The position numbers and the translations under genes were made by a program. This document shows, piece after piece, positions 22,323 through 30,364 of a DNA stretch of 64,000 bases (positions are counted from its first letter, which is position 1; the number at the start of each line of letters is the position of its first letter). Location: assembly GCA_002355495.1 (NCBI GenBank), contig AP017424.1, positions 3,844,001 to 3,908,000 on the forward strand. Reading direction: 5' to 3'. Below the pieces are notes generated by a model that saw nothing but the letters and a program-made list of their open reading frames with translations, ran no database searches and had not been told where the DNA came from. The DNA comes from Streptomyces laurentii (GTDB taxonomy: Bacteria > Actinomycetota > Actinomycetes > Streptomycetales > Streptomycetaceae).

Positions 22323-23411
22323 ATGGCAGGCTCTGTGCATCGCGAGCCTGAAGCCGAGGAGAGTGAATCCTTGCGGTCCGACGCCAATGCCGCGGGACCG
22401 ATGACCGATCCGGTCCCCGGTCCCCGAACCGAATCGGTAGGGGCGGATGTTTCACGTGAAACACCGCCTCCGATGGACGACACCCCTATCGGCCGTGCGG
22501 CCCAGCTGGCCGTGCAGGCCCTGGGACGGGCCGGCGAGGGACTGCCCCGGCCCGCCCGCACCCGTGTGATGGTGGTCGCCAACCAGAAGGGCGGCGTGGG
22601 CAAGACGACCACGACCGTCAATCTGGCCGCGTCCCTCGCGCTGCACGGCGCCCGCGTCCTGGTCATCGACCTCGACCCGCAGGGCAACGCCTCCACCGCG
22701 CTCGGCATCGACCATCACGCCGACGTTCCCTCGATCTACGACGTCCTGGTGGAGAGCAAGCCGCTCTCCGAGGTCGTCCAGCCCGTCCGGGATGTCGAGG
22801 GGTTGTTCTGCGCGCCCGCCACCATCGATCTCGCCGGTGCGGAGATCGAGCTGGTGTCGCTGGTGGCCCGGGAGAGCCGGCTCCAGCGCGCGATCCTCGC
22901 GTACGAGCAGCCGCTCGACTACATCCTGATCGACTGCCCGCCCTCGCTCGGCCTGCTCACGGTCAACGCCATGGTGGCCGGCGCCGAGGTGCTGATCCCG
23001 ATCCAGTGCGAGTACTACGCACTGGAGGGCCTCGGTCAGCTGCTGCGGAACGTCGACCTGGTGCGCGGGCATCTCAACCCGACGCTGCACGTCTCGACGA
23101 TCCTGCTCACCATGTACGACGGCCGTACCCGGCTCGCCTCACAGGTCGCCGAGGAGGTGCGCACCCACTTCGGCAAGGAGGTCCTGCGGACCAGTATCCC
23201 GAGGTCGGTGCGTATCTCGGAGGCGCCGAGCTACGGGCAGACCGTCCTCACCTACGACCCGGGCTCCAGCGGTGCCCTGTCGTACCTCGAAGCCGCACGT
23301 GAGATCGCCCTCCGTGGCGTCGATCTGCGCTATGACGCCACCCAGGCCCACGGCGGACAGCCGCCCATGGGCCACCAGAACAGCCAGCGAATGTCGGAGG
23401 GGATGCAGTGA
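22323..23411 (+). CDS. parA: Chromosome partitioning ATPase ParA (Soj)
   Basis: 362 residues if translated from ATG 22323. A TTG at 22371 with GAGGAG 8 nt upstream or an ATG at 22473 could be the true start; all keep the ATPase. Deviant Walker A KGGVGKTTTTVN, Walker A' DLDPQGNASTALG, Walker B ILIDCPPSLGLLT and the DNA-binding basic patch in TSIPRSVRISEAPSYGQ are intact. ParA-ATP polymers and DNA-bound dimers organise segregosomes during sporulation and hyphal tip growth. A parS site is inside the 5' coding part. The stop codon overlaps parB (GTGA). Confidence 0.95.
   Translation: MAGSVHREPEAEESESLRSDANAAGPMTDPVPGPRTESVGADVSRETPPPMDDTPIGRAAQLAVQALGRAGEGLPRPARTRVMVVANQKGGVGKTTTTVNLAASLALHGARVLVIDLDPQGNASTALGIDHHADVPSIYDVLVESKPLSEVVQPVRDVEGLFCAPATIDLAGAEIELVSLVARESRLQRAILAYEQPLDYILIDCPPSLGLLTVNAMVAGAEVLIPIQCEYYALEGLGQLLRNVDLVRGHLNPTLHVSTILLTMYDGRTRLASQVAEEVRTHFGKEVLRTSIPRSVRISEAPSYGQTVLTYDPGSSGALSYLEAAREIALRGVDLRYDATQAHGGQPPMGHQNSQRMSEGMQ
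22449..22462. other. parS site 2 (inside parA)
   Basis: A perfect GTTTCACGTGAAAC within the N-terminal coding region of parA, where it encodes V-S-R-E-T. ParB bound here could also repress parAB. Confidence 0.95.
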
Positions 23412-24478
23412 GCGAGCGACGCAGGGGGTTGGGAAGGGGACTCAGCGCGCTGATTCCGGCGGCCTCCCCGGAGCCTCAGGTATCGGCCGTCGGAGTGGGG
23501 GCCGCCGTCGGCACGCCGTCTTCCGCGGCGGTTCCGGCGCTCGGCTCGGACCGGGGAGTGCCGGCCGCGAAGCTGGTGAACCTGCCGGAACCGGGCCCCG
23601 CGCCGCTGCCGGAGGCCCCTGCCGGTGCGTTCTTCGCCGAGCTGCCGCTGGACTCCATCTCGCCGAACCCGCGCCAGCCGCGTGAGGTGTTCGACGAGGA
23701 CGCTCTGGCCGAGCTGGTCGCCTCCATCAAGGAGGTCGGTCTGCTCCAGCCCGTCGTCGTGCGCCGGGTGGACGACGAGCGCTTCGAGCTCATCATGGGC
23801 GAGCGTCGCTGGCGGGCCAGCCGTGAGGCCGGCCTGGAGCGGATCCCGGCGATCGTGCGGGCCACCGAGGACGACAAGCTGCTCCTCGACGCCCTGCTCG
23901 AGAACCTGCACCGGGCGCAGCTGAACCCGCTGGAAGAGGCCCACGCCTACGACCAGCTGCTCAAGGACTTCGACTGTACCCACGACCAGCTCGCCGACCG
24001 GGTCGGCCGGTCCCGGGCCCAGGTCACCAATACGCTGCGTCTGCTGCGGCTCTCCCTCCCGGTGCAGAACAAGGTCAACGCCGGCGTCCTTTCGGCCGGT
24101 CACGCCCGTGCTCTGCTCGGTGTGGAGGACCCGGAGGCGCAGGAGCAGCTGGCGTACCGGATCGTGGCCGAGGGCCTTTCGGTGCGAACCGTGGAAGAGA
24201 TCGTGAAGCTGATGGGCTCGGAGTCCTCGGCGCCGGTCAAGCCCAAGGGGCCCCGGGCGGGTACGCGGGTCGCTCCGGACCTGACCGAGCTGGCGACCCG
24301 GCTCTCCGACCGCTTCGAGACCCGGGTGAAGGTCGACCTGGGGCAGAAGAAGGGCAAGATCGTCGTCGAGTTCGCCTCGGTGGGGGATCTGAACCGGATC
24401 CTCTCGACGCTGGCCCCCGGTGAGAACCGCGTGATGGAGAACGGCCCCACCGACGAGGAGCAGGGCGCTCAGGGCTGA
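23408..24478 (+). CDS. parB: ParB chromosome partitioning CTPase (Spo0J)
   Basis: 356 residues. ParB binds parS and spreads as CTP-dependent clamps. Residues 1-14 (SERRRGLGRGLSALI) are the ParA-contacting start. The CTP-binding boxes are present: NPRQPREVFDEDALAELVASI, GERRWRAS and ENLHRAQLNPLEEAHAYDQLL. The HTH for parS is in DQLADRVGRSRAQVTNTLRLLRL, and the dimerisation domain is C-terminal. GTG 23408 overlaps the parA stop codon. Ten parS sites are in the window. Confidence 0.97.
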   Translation: MSERRRGLGRGLSALIPAASPEPQVSAVGVGAAVGTPSSAAVPALGSDRGVPAAKLVNLPEPGPAPLPEAPAGAFFAELPLDSISPNPRQPREVFDEDALAELVASIKEVGLLQPVVVRRVDDERFELIMGERRWRASREAGLERIPAIVRATEDDKLLLDALLENLHRAQLNPLEEAHAYDQLLKDFDCTHDQLADRVGRSRAQVTNTLRLLRLSLPVQNKVNAGVLSAGHARALLGVEDPEAQEQLAYRIVAEGLSVRTVEEIVKLMGSESSAPVKPKGPRAGTRVAPDLTELATRLSDRFETRVKVDLGQKKGKIVVEFASVGDLNRILSTLAPGENRVMENGPTDEEQGAQG

Positions 24479-24498
24479 GCCGCTCCCCCTCGTCCACC

Positions 24499-24542
24499 AG
24501 GGCGGGGCGTGTTCCGGTCTTCACCGGAGCATGCCCCGCCCT
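24499..24542 (+). terminator. Terminator hairpin behind parB
   Basis: AGGGCGGGGC (24499-24508) and TTCCGGT further in pair with ACCGGA and GCCCCGCCCT (24533-24542); only a bulge breaks the stem. CTTTGCC follows. It lies about 20 bases after the parB stop codon. Confidence 0.8.
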
Positions 24543-24635
24543 TTGCCTGTCGGCGGTACCGTCCCGAACGGCCCGTCGTTACGATGCGGACAGGCTTATT
24601 CGTACGGCGCTGGCCGAGGGAATCGAGGAGGAGCC

Positions 24636-25253
24636 GTGGGGCGTCGGCTCGTACCGCTCACCCTGGACAACCTTCCGGATCTCCCCAAGCGGTGTCGCTC
24701 CTGTGTCTTCTGGGAGCTCGACCCGGTGAGCGGGGAGGCGGCCGTGAAGGCCGGCCGCCCGGAACTGGAGAAAGAGGCCTGGATCTCCGCGGTGCTCCTG
24801 GAATGGGGTTCCTGCGGACGGGTCGTGTATGTCGACGAGGTCCCCGTCGGCTACGTGCTGTACGCGCCTCCCGCGTATGTGCCCCGCTCCACCGCCTTCC
24901 CCACCAGCCCGGTTGCCGCGGACGCGGCGCAGCTGATGACGGCCTGGATCATGCCGGGATACCAGGGGCAGGGGCTCGGGCGGGTGATGGTGCAGACCGT
25001 GGCGAAGGACTTACTGCGGCGCGGCTTCAAGGCGATCGAGGCCTTCGGGGACGCCCGCTGGAAGGAGCCTGCCTGTGTGCTCCCCGCCGACCACCTGCTG
25101 GCCGTGGGCTTCAAGACCGTACGGCCGCACCCGGCCTATCCCCGGCTGCGGCTGGAGCTGAGGTCGACGCTCTCCTGGAAGGAGGACGTCGAGATGGCCC
25201 TGGACCGGCTTCTGGGCGCCGTACAGAAGGAGCCGGCGCTGCGGCCCCTGTGA
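24636..25253 (+). CDS. GNAT-family acetyltransferase next to parB (TTA codon)
   Basis: 205 residues, GTG 24636 behind a strong GAGGAGGAG. The acetyl-CoA binding motif reads MPGYQGQGLGRVMVQTVAKDLL (motif A, Q/R-x-x-G-x-G/A), followed by RGFKAIEAFGD. The N-terminal CRSCVFWELDP carries a Cys-x-x-Cys and a C-terminal ALDRLLG helix closes the protein. The gene is a constant neighbour of parB in Streptomyces, but its substrate is not known. Codon 126 (25011-25013) is TTA, so translation may need bldA tRNA, which would tie it to aerial growth. It converges with trxA. Confidence 0.9.
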   Translation: MGRRLVPLTLDNLPDLPKRCRSCVFWELDPVSGEAAVKAGRPELEKEAWISAVLLEWGSCGRVVYVDEVPVGYVLYAPPAYVPRSTAFPTSPVAADAAQLMTAWIMPGYQGQGLGRVMVQTVAKDLLRRGFKAIEAFGDARWKEPACVLPADHLLAVGFKTVRPHPAYPRLRLELRSTLSWKEDVEMALDRLLGAVQKEPALRPL

Positions 25254-25283
25254 CCCGGTGTCCCGTACGGGCCGGAGAGACGA

Positions 25284-25328
25284 CGATGGCCCGCCCCCTT
25301 CCGGCGAATTCCAGGGGGCGGGCCATCG
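25284..25328. terminator. Bidirectional terminator between GNAT gene and trxA
   Basis: A perfect 16-bp stem, CGATGGCCCGCCCCCT (25284-25299) with AGGGGGCGGGCCATCG (25313-25328), loop 13. It stands between two convergent genes and 11 bases from parS site 3. Confidence 0.85.
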
Positions 25329-25339
25329 ATGTCACCGAT

Positions 25340-25353
25340 GTTTCACGTGAAAC
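25340..25353. other. parS site 3
   Basis: Perfect GTTTCACGTGAAAC in the convergent intergenic region between the GNAT gene and trxA, 11 bases before the trxA stop codon. Confidence 0.95.
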
Positions 25354-25363
25354 AGCGCGAAGG

Positions 25364-25699
25364 TCAGGCCTTCGTGACGAGGAAGTCCGAGAGGTCACGC
25401 TCGAGCGCGGCCTTCGGCTTGGCGCCGACGATCGTCTTCACGACCTCGCCACCCTGGTAGACGTTCATCGTCGGGATCGACATGACGCCGTACTTCGCGG
25501 CGGTGGCCGGGTTCTCGTCGATGTTGAGCTTCACGATCTCGATCTCGCCGTGCTCGGCGGCGATGGCCTCCAGCGACGGGGCGATCTGACGGCACGGGCC
25601 GCACCAGGCCGCCCAGAAGTCCACGAGAACGGGCTTGTCGCTCTTGAGGACCTCCTTCTCGAAGTCGGCGTCGGTGACGTTCTTCAGGGTGCCGGCCAC
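25364..25699 (-). CDS. trxA: Thioredoxin
   Basis: 111 residues. The active site is WCGPC in DFWAAWCGPCRQIAP; cis-proline is in MSIPTMNVY, and the fold strand VLVDFWA is typical. GTG 25699 is chosen as start because AAGGAG stands 7 nt upstream; the ATG at 25714 lacks this. TrxA reduces protein disulfides and receives electrons from TrxB, whose gene ends 49 bases before. It would be co-transcribed from the SigR-type promoter upstream of trxB. Confidence 0.97.
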   Translation of the reverse strand: MAGTLKNVTDADFEKEVLKSDKPVLVDFWAAWCGPCRQIAPSLEAIAAEHGEIEIVKLNIDENPATAAKYGVMSIPTMNVYQGGEVVKTIVGAKPKAALERDLSDFLVTKA

Positions 25700-25748
25700 G
25701 GCGGGCTCCTTCATGTGTGTGGGGTGTGGGGTGGGGGAGAAGTGAGGG

Positions 25749-26714
25749 TCAGACCGCGGGGGTCTCGGCGAGCTTCTCGCTGTCGGCGAGGGCGGCCAGG
25801 AAACGCTCGGCGTCGAGCGCCGCGGAGCAGCCGGTGCCGGCGGCGGTGATCGCCTGACGGTACGTGTGGTCGACGACGTCGCCCGCGCCGAAGACACCGG
25901 TGAGGTTGGTGCGGGTGGACGGGGCGTCGACCTTCAGGTAGCCCTCCTCGTCCAGCTCCAGCTGGCCCTTGAAGAGCTCGGTGCGCGGGTCGTGGCCCAC
26001 GGCGATGAAGAGACCGGTCACCGGGAGCTCGCTGGTCTCGCCCGTCTTGGTGTTGCGCAGGGTCAGACCGCTGAGCTTCTGGTCGCCGTGGACCTCGGCG
26101 ACCTCGCTGTCCCAGGCGAACTTGATCTTCGGGTCGGCGAACGCGCGCTCCTGCATCGCCTTGGAGGCGCGCAGCGAGTCACGGCGGTGGACGATCGTGA
26201 CCGACTTGGCGAAGCGCGACAGGAAGGTGGCCTCCTCCATCGCGGTGTCGCCACCGCCGACCACGGCGATGTCCTGGTCCTTGAAGAAGAAGCCGTCGCA
26301 GGTGGCGCACCAGGAGACACCGCGGCCGGAGAGGGTGTCCTCGTTCGGCAGGCCGAGCTTGCGGTGCTGGGAGCCGGTCGTGACGATGACGGCCTTGGCC
26401 TGGTACACGTTGCCGGCGGTGTCGGTGACGGTCTTGATGTCGCCCGTGAGGTCCACGGCGACGATGTCGTCCGGCACGAGCTCGGCGCCGAAGCGCTCCG
26501 CCTGGGCGCGCATGTTGTCCATGAGGTCGGGGCCCATGATGCCGTCACGGTATCCCGGGAAGTTCTCCACCTCGGTCGTGTTCATCAGGGCGCCACCGGC
26601 GGTGACGGCCCCCTCGAAGACGAGCGGCTTCAGCGACGCGCGGGCGGTGTACAGCGCTGCGGTGTAACCCGCGGGCCCGGAGCCGATGATGATCACGTTA
26701 CGGACGTCGCTCAC
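25749..26714 (-). CDS. trxB: Thioredoxin reductase
   Basis: 321 residues, GTG 26714 with GAGGAAG upstream. An FAD-binding [16 protein letters not shown], the redox CATCDG centre (in [11 protein letters not shown]), the NADPH motif [12 protein letters not shown] and the C-terminal [21 protein letters not shown] are all intact. The enzyme passes electrons from NADPH to TrxA. An exact SigR-type promoter (GGAAT-18-GTT) is 75-100 bases upstream. Left of the start is the anti-sigma gene, 128 bases away. Confidence 0.98.
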   Translation of the reverse strand: MSDVRNVIIIGSGPAGYTAALYTARASLKPLVFEGAVTAGGALMNTTEVENFPGYRDGIMGPDLMDNMRAQAERFGAELVPDDIVAVDLTGDIKTVTDTAGNVYQAKAVIVTTGSQHRKLGLPNEDTLSGRGVSWCATCDGFFFKDQDIAVVGGGDTAMEEATFLSRFAKSVTIVHRRDSLRASKAMQERAFADPKIKFAWDSEVAEVHGDQKLSGLTLRNTKTGETSELPVTGLFIAVGHDPRTELFKGQLELDEEGYLKVDAPSTRTNLTGVFGAGDVVDHTYRQAITAAGTGCSAALDAERFLAALADSEKLAETPAV

Positions 26715-26787
26715 GGGTTTCTTCCTCGTCTCTGCAGACTGCCTACCGCCTACGGTGGCGGTGGGAATTGCTTCCTTCACCCCACCC

Positions 26788-26813
26788 AACGGATCCTACG
26801 GGGCAAGCATTCC
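26788..26813 (-). promoter_or_regulatory. SigR-type promoter of trxBA
   Basis: On the minus strand GGAAT (26813-26809), exactly 18 bases, then GTT (26790-26788). This fits the consensus of the disulfide-stress sigma factor SigR of S. coelicolor, for which trxBA is a classical target. Confidence 0.85.
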
Positions 26814-26842
26814 CGAGACCGCCACTCGGCGCGGCACGGACT

Positions 26843-27727
26843 TCAGGAGCGAGGGAGGGACTCCTGGGACAGGACGGCGGCCCGGTCGGATTTTCCGTCG
26901 GTGCAGGAGGCGTCGATCACATACGCCCGCACCCGGCTGGTGTCCGCGCTGTCAGGGAGAACGACGAGGTAGGCAGGCGTTCCGTCGGAGTCGCCGCGCT
27001 GGAAGGCGAGCACCGGGTCGGTGCGCTGGGTGCCGGCCCGTACACAGGCGGGCAGCTCCGCTGCCGCGCGTTTCCGGCCCCCTCCGCTGCCCTCACCGGA
27101 GAGCGAGCGAGGAGCGCCGCTGCCCTGGGGAGCCTGGAGAGTGCTGTCATCGTTCATCAGGTCCCGCACCGTGGACGCGACAGGCCGACCGTCGAACCGG
27201 GTGGTCTTCGAGGCGACGGCCATGTCGGACGGGCTGTCGGCGGCCGTGCCGGCGTCCTGGCCGTTCGACTGGAGCAAGAAGAGGCCCAGACCCAGCACCG
27301 CCGTCCCGAAGGCGGCGCCGAGGACGACGGTCCGGCGGCGGGCCCGACCGGGCCCGGTCGCGGCGGCCGGCCGGCCGGCGGGGCGGTCGGCGGTGGGACG
27401 GGCCGGGACGGACGGCGCGGGGCGTCTGTGCGATGTTTCACGTGAAACATGAGTGTCGGTGTCCGGCTCGGTCGCGTTCAACAGAGCCTCGGCGGCGAGC
27501 GCGGCGTCGATCCGTCCGGCGATCTCCCCGGGCATCCGGGGCGGTCCGGGAAGGGTGCCGAGCAGCCCCCGGATCTCCTCCAGGGAGGTGCGGACGTCGG
27601 CACACAGGGAACAGTCGTCGAGATGCTCACGTACGGCCGCACCGCGAGATGGGGGGAGCAGCCCCTCGGTGAGGTCGGAGATCTCCGAGACGTCCGGGTG
27701 CCGAGTCGTGTCGGCCGTGGAAGTCAC
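26843..27727 (-). CDS. Zinc-finger anti-sigma factor for SigM-like factor
   Basis: 294 residues. The N-terminal anti-sigma part contains H35-x3-C39-x2-C42 (REHLDDCSLC), the ZAS zinc motif. One membrane helix follows (about residues 130-153, VVLGAAFGTAVLGLGLFLLQ), then an extracytoplasmic region of about 140 residues. It should hold the neighbouring ECF sigma factor at the membrane until an envelope signal. GTG 27727 overlaps the sigM stop codon (GTGA) and has GGAGGTG in front. A parS site lies within the coding sequence (27435-27448). The order sigM-antisigma-trxB-trxA equals that in mycobacteria. Confidence 0.9.
   Translation of the reverse strand: MTSTADTTRHPDVSEISDLTEGLLPPSRGAAVREHLDDCSLCADVRTSLEEIRGLLGTLPGPPRMPGEIAGRIDAALAAEALLNATEPDTDTHVSRETSHRRPAPSVPARPTADRPAGRPAAATGPGRARRRTVVLGAAFGTAVLGLGLFLLQSNGQDAGTAADSPSDMAVASKTTRFDGRPVASTVRDLMNDDSTLQAPQGSGAPRSLSGEGSGGGRKRAAAELPACVRAGTQRTDPVLAFQRGDSDGTPAYLVVLPDSADTSRVRAYVIDASCTDGKSDRAAVLSQESLPRS
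27435..27448. other. parS site 4 (inside the anti-sigma gene)
   Basis: Perfect GTTTCACGTGAAAC, flanked so that ATGTTTCACGTGAAACAT forms an 18-bp palindrome. It encodes V-S-R-E-T, as in parA. Confidence 0.95.
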
Positions 27728-28434
27728 GCGCGCCCACCTCCGCCCTTCACAACAGCTGGTTTGTCCGGTCCGGTATCCGCGGGTCCCGGCACCGTTGGGA
27801 CGGATGCCCCCGGCGTCCGGTTCCTTCCCCCATCGGAGCCCTCGTTACCCACCGTGTCGCCGCGCAGATGAGTGAGGAGTGGCAGCAGTTTGGCCCGTCC
27901 ACGTGCGCAGCGGCTCTTCACGGTCCCGGCGGGGACGTCGAGGAGCCGTGCGGCCTCGGCCACCGGGTACCCCTGCATGTCCACGAGGACGAGAGCCGCG
28001 CGCTGCTCGGCGGGCAGGGTGGAGAGGGCGGCGAGCAGCTGGCGGTGCAGATCCTGCCGCTCGGCGGGCGCCTCCGCGGATTCGTGCGGTTCCAGGAGCT
28101 GTTCAAAACGCTCCGTGTCGTTCATGGGTGAGGTGCGGCGCGAGGCGGCCTTGCGGGCCCGGTCCAGGCAGGCGTTCACCGTGATCCGGTGCAGCCAGGT
28201 GGTGACGGCCGACTGTCCGCGGAAGGTGTGGGCGGCCCGGAAGGCCGACACCAGGGCGTCCTGGACGGCGTCGGCGGCTTCCTCCCGGTCGCCGAGCGTC
28301 CGCAGCGCCACCGCCCACAGCCGGTCGCGGTGGCGCCGCACGAGTTCCCCGAAGGCGTCGGGGTCGCCGGCCACATGTCCGGCGAGCAGTTCCTGATCGC
28401 TGGGAGAGCCGGATTCGACGGCCTCTGATGCCAC
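27724..28434 (-). CDS. sigM: ECF RNA polymerase sigma factor SigM
   Basis: 236 residues, GTG 28434 with GAGGAGGGG upstream. Region 2 is GELVRRHRDRLWAVALRTLGDREEAADAVQDALVSAFR (with the -10 recognising helix after it), and region 4 is LPAEQRAALVLVDMQGYPVAEAARLLDVPAGTVKSRCARGRAKL with its HTH. A C-terminal tail of about 55 residues is Gly/Pro-rich and without known role. It forms a pair with the overlapping anti-sigma gene. The regulon is not visible here; in actinobacteria this locus is connected to envelope and redox genes. Confidence 0.95.
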   Translation of the reverse strand: MASEAVESGSPSDQELLAGHVAGDPDAFGELVRRHRDRLWAVALRTLGDREEAADAVQDALVSAFRAAHTFRGQSAVTTWLHRITVNACLDRARKAASRRTSPMNDTERFEQLLEPHESAEAPAERQDLHRQLLAALSTLPAEQRAALVLVDMQGYPVAEAARLLDVPAGTVKSRCARGRAKLLPLLTHLRGDTVGNEGSDGGRNRTPGASVPTVPGPADTGPDKPAVVKGGGGRA

Positions 28435-28498
28435 ATCCCCTCCTCGATCAGTGGCATGACACGTATGCGCGCTGGTCCAGCATCCCGGGAGCGGGAGG

Positions 28499-30235
28499 TT
28501 ACGTCGGCGACCCCTTGAAGGACACATTGGTGACGGCTTGCTTGTAGCCGGCGTTGCTGTACTCGTCGCCGCCGGACCGCGGGACTGCCGTGAACCAGAG
28601 CAGCACGTAGCGGACCTTCTCCGGCGACTTCACGGTCATCGGGAGAGAGGCGCCGGAGGTCGTCGCCGTGGCGAGCTTCTTCATCGAGTCGGGGGAACCC
28701 GCCGGACTCAGGGAGTCCGTCGCGTACAGCGTCGCGGTCGTGTGATTGCCGCTGTAGCGCAGGTCTATGGACGCGGAAGCGAGACTCTGCTCCGAGCCGA
28801 GGTCGTAGACGATGCCCACACCCTGCTTGAAGGGTGCCAGGGTCGGCCCCTCGAAGAAGCTCTTGGTGCGCCAGTAGGTGGAGGCGTCCTTGTCGTAGGT
28901 GTCGCCCACGTTGTCGGCGTTCTGCGGTGAGCCGTCCGGGGCGTACTCCTGCGCCGCACTGATGACGAGCGGCTTCGGCGGGTTGGGCTTCTCATCCCCG
29001 CCCGGATTCTCCTGGGCGGGGGCCGGAGTCTCGGCCGACTTCCCCTGGTCCAGGAGCCGGTCCGCGATCTGCCAGCTGCCCAGGCCCAGGGCGGCGATCA
29101 GCAGGGCCGAGACGGCCCACTTCAGCGCCTTCCCGGTACGGCTCTGCAACGGGGGCGGCGGGACCACGACCGGCTGGGTCACCGCGGGGTGGGCCTGCGG
29201 GCGTCCGTAGGTGCCCTGCTGGTAGGTGGTGCGCTGGTACTCGGGCGGGCTGGGAAGCGGGAACTCCGGCTCCGGCGGGCGGATACGAGGCATCGCCGCG
29301 ACGGCCTTGGCGAGCTCGTCCGGGGTGGTGCAGGGCGGTTCCTGGCGCGAGGCGGTGGCCCCGTCGTTCGCCAGGGCCCGCATGGCGATCTCCGACAGGC
29401 CGCGGTGGACGCCCGCCCGCACCTGGTCGGGCGGGAGCAGCCCGGTGCCCTTGGGGAGGCCGGACAGACCGTACGCGTCGCTCTCGTACGGCCAGCGCTG
29501 GGTGAGCGCCGCGTACAGCAGGGCGCCGATCGCCTCGGTGTCCGTGCGCTGGGGCCCCTCGGCGCTGATGCCGCGCAGGGCGGCGTTCACCGCGAGGCCG
29601 CGGATGCGGTACTGGCCGGTGGAGCTGCGGAGGACGGCGCTGGGGGTCAGGCGGAGGTGTGAGAGCCCCTCGCGGTGGGCGGCGGACATGGCCTGGGAGA
29701 CCTGGCTGACCAGCTGGTAGGCGTCGTGCGGCTCCATGGGCCCGGCCGCGAGCAGTGCGGTCAGCTCGGTGGAGTCGGGCAGCCACTCGTGCACCACGTA
29801 GACGAGGTCGTTCTCCTCGACGGCGTCGAGGACCTGCACGAACCGGGGGTCGCCCAGGAGCGCGGCGGAGCGGGCGGCGGCGAGCACGGAACGGGCGCGC
29901 GGGTGGTCGGCGGGCAGGATGTGCACACCGACGGCACGCCGCAGTTTCTCGTCCACGGCACGCCAGCTGCTGAATCCGTCCAGCCGGGTGACGCACTCCT
30001 CCAGCCGGTACCGTCTCGCCAGCTTGTGGCCGCTGTGCAGTTCGGGTGCCGTGAGGGAGGGCGAGTCGCCGCCCTGCCGGTCGGCCGTATCGCCCTTCGC
30101 GTCCTTGGCGGAGGTGTCCGCCTGCTTCCGCTTTTCCGCCACCCCGTCGGTCGCGGCCGTGTCCGCCTTGGCGGTCAGCGGGTCGTCACCGCTGTTGTCG
30201 GCCACGTCGACGGCAGCCGTGCTACGTTCCGCCAC
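28499..30235 (-). CDS. MurJ-associated pseudokinase with discoidin-like exterior domain
   Basis: 578 residues from GTG 30235, which follows AGGAACGAC; ATG 30280 and GTG 30295 are upstream alternatives without a good site. A disordered acidic start is followed by a kinase fold (about residues 70-330), in which the catalytic HRD is replaced by HLRLTPSAV and DFG is missing, so it is a pseudokinase. Then come a Pro-rich linker, one membrane helix (ALKWAVSALLIAALGLGSWQIA, about 385-405) and an outside domain with the W-R and S-x-D features of F5/8-type carbohydrate-binding folds. It resembles the C-terminal half of mycobacterial Rv3910 (MurJ-pseudokinase fusion), which binds FhaA. Role in control of MurJ is inferred. 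Confidence 0.88.
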   Translation of the reverse strand: MAERSTAAVDVADNSGDDPLTAKADTAATDGVAEKRKQADTSAKDAKGDTADRQGGDSPSLTAPELHSGHKLARRYRLEECVTRLDGFSSWRAVDEKLRRAVGVHILPADHPRARSVLAAARSAALLGDPRFVQVLDAVEENDLVYVVHEWLPDSTELTALLAAGPMEPHDAYQLVSQVSQAMSAAHREGLSHLRLTPSAVLRSSTGQYRIRGLAVNAALRGISAEGPQRTDTEAIGALLYAALTQRWPYESDAYGLSGLPKGTGLLPPDQVRAGVHRGLSEIAMRALANDGATASRQEPPCTTPDELAKAVAAMPRIRPPEPEFPLPSPPEYQRTTYQQGTYGRPQAHPAVTQPVVVPPPPLQSRTGKALKWAVSALLIAALGLGSWQIADRLLDQGKSAETPAPAQENPGGDEKPNPPKPLVISAAQEYAPDGSPQNADNVGDTYDKDASTYWRTKSFFEGPTLAPFKQGVGIVYDLGSEQSLASASIDLRYSGNHTTATLYATDSLSPAGSPDSMKKLATATTSGASLPMTVKSPEKVRYVLLWFTAVPRSGGDEYSNAGYKQAVTNVSFKGSPT

Positions 30236-30364
30236 CGTCGTTCCTGCCTCCCCATCCGTTGCGCCAGATCCAACAGCCATGCCAATTGTGCCCACAGTCC
30301 GGCGCTATGCACGACACGCGACGACCGCCGATGGTTGTGCGAACCGCGTGTTCTCGTCCGCGGA

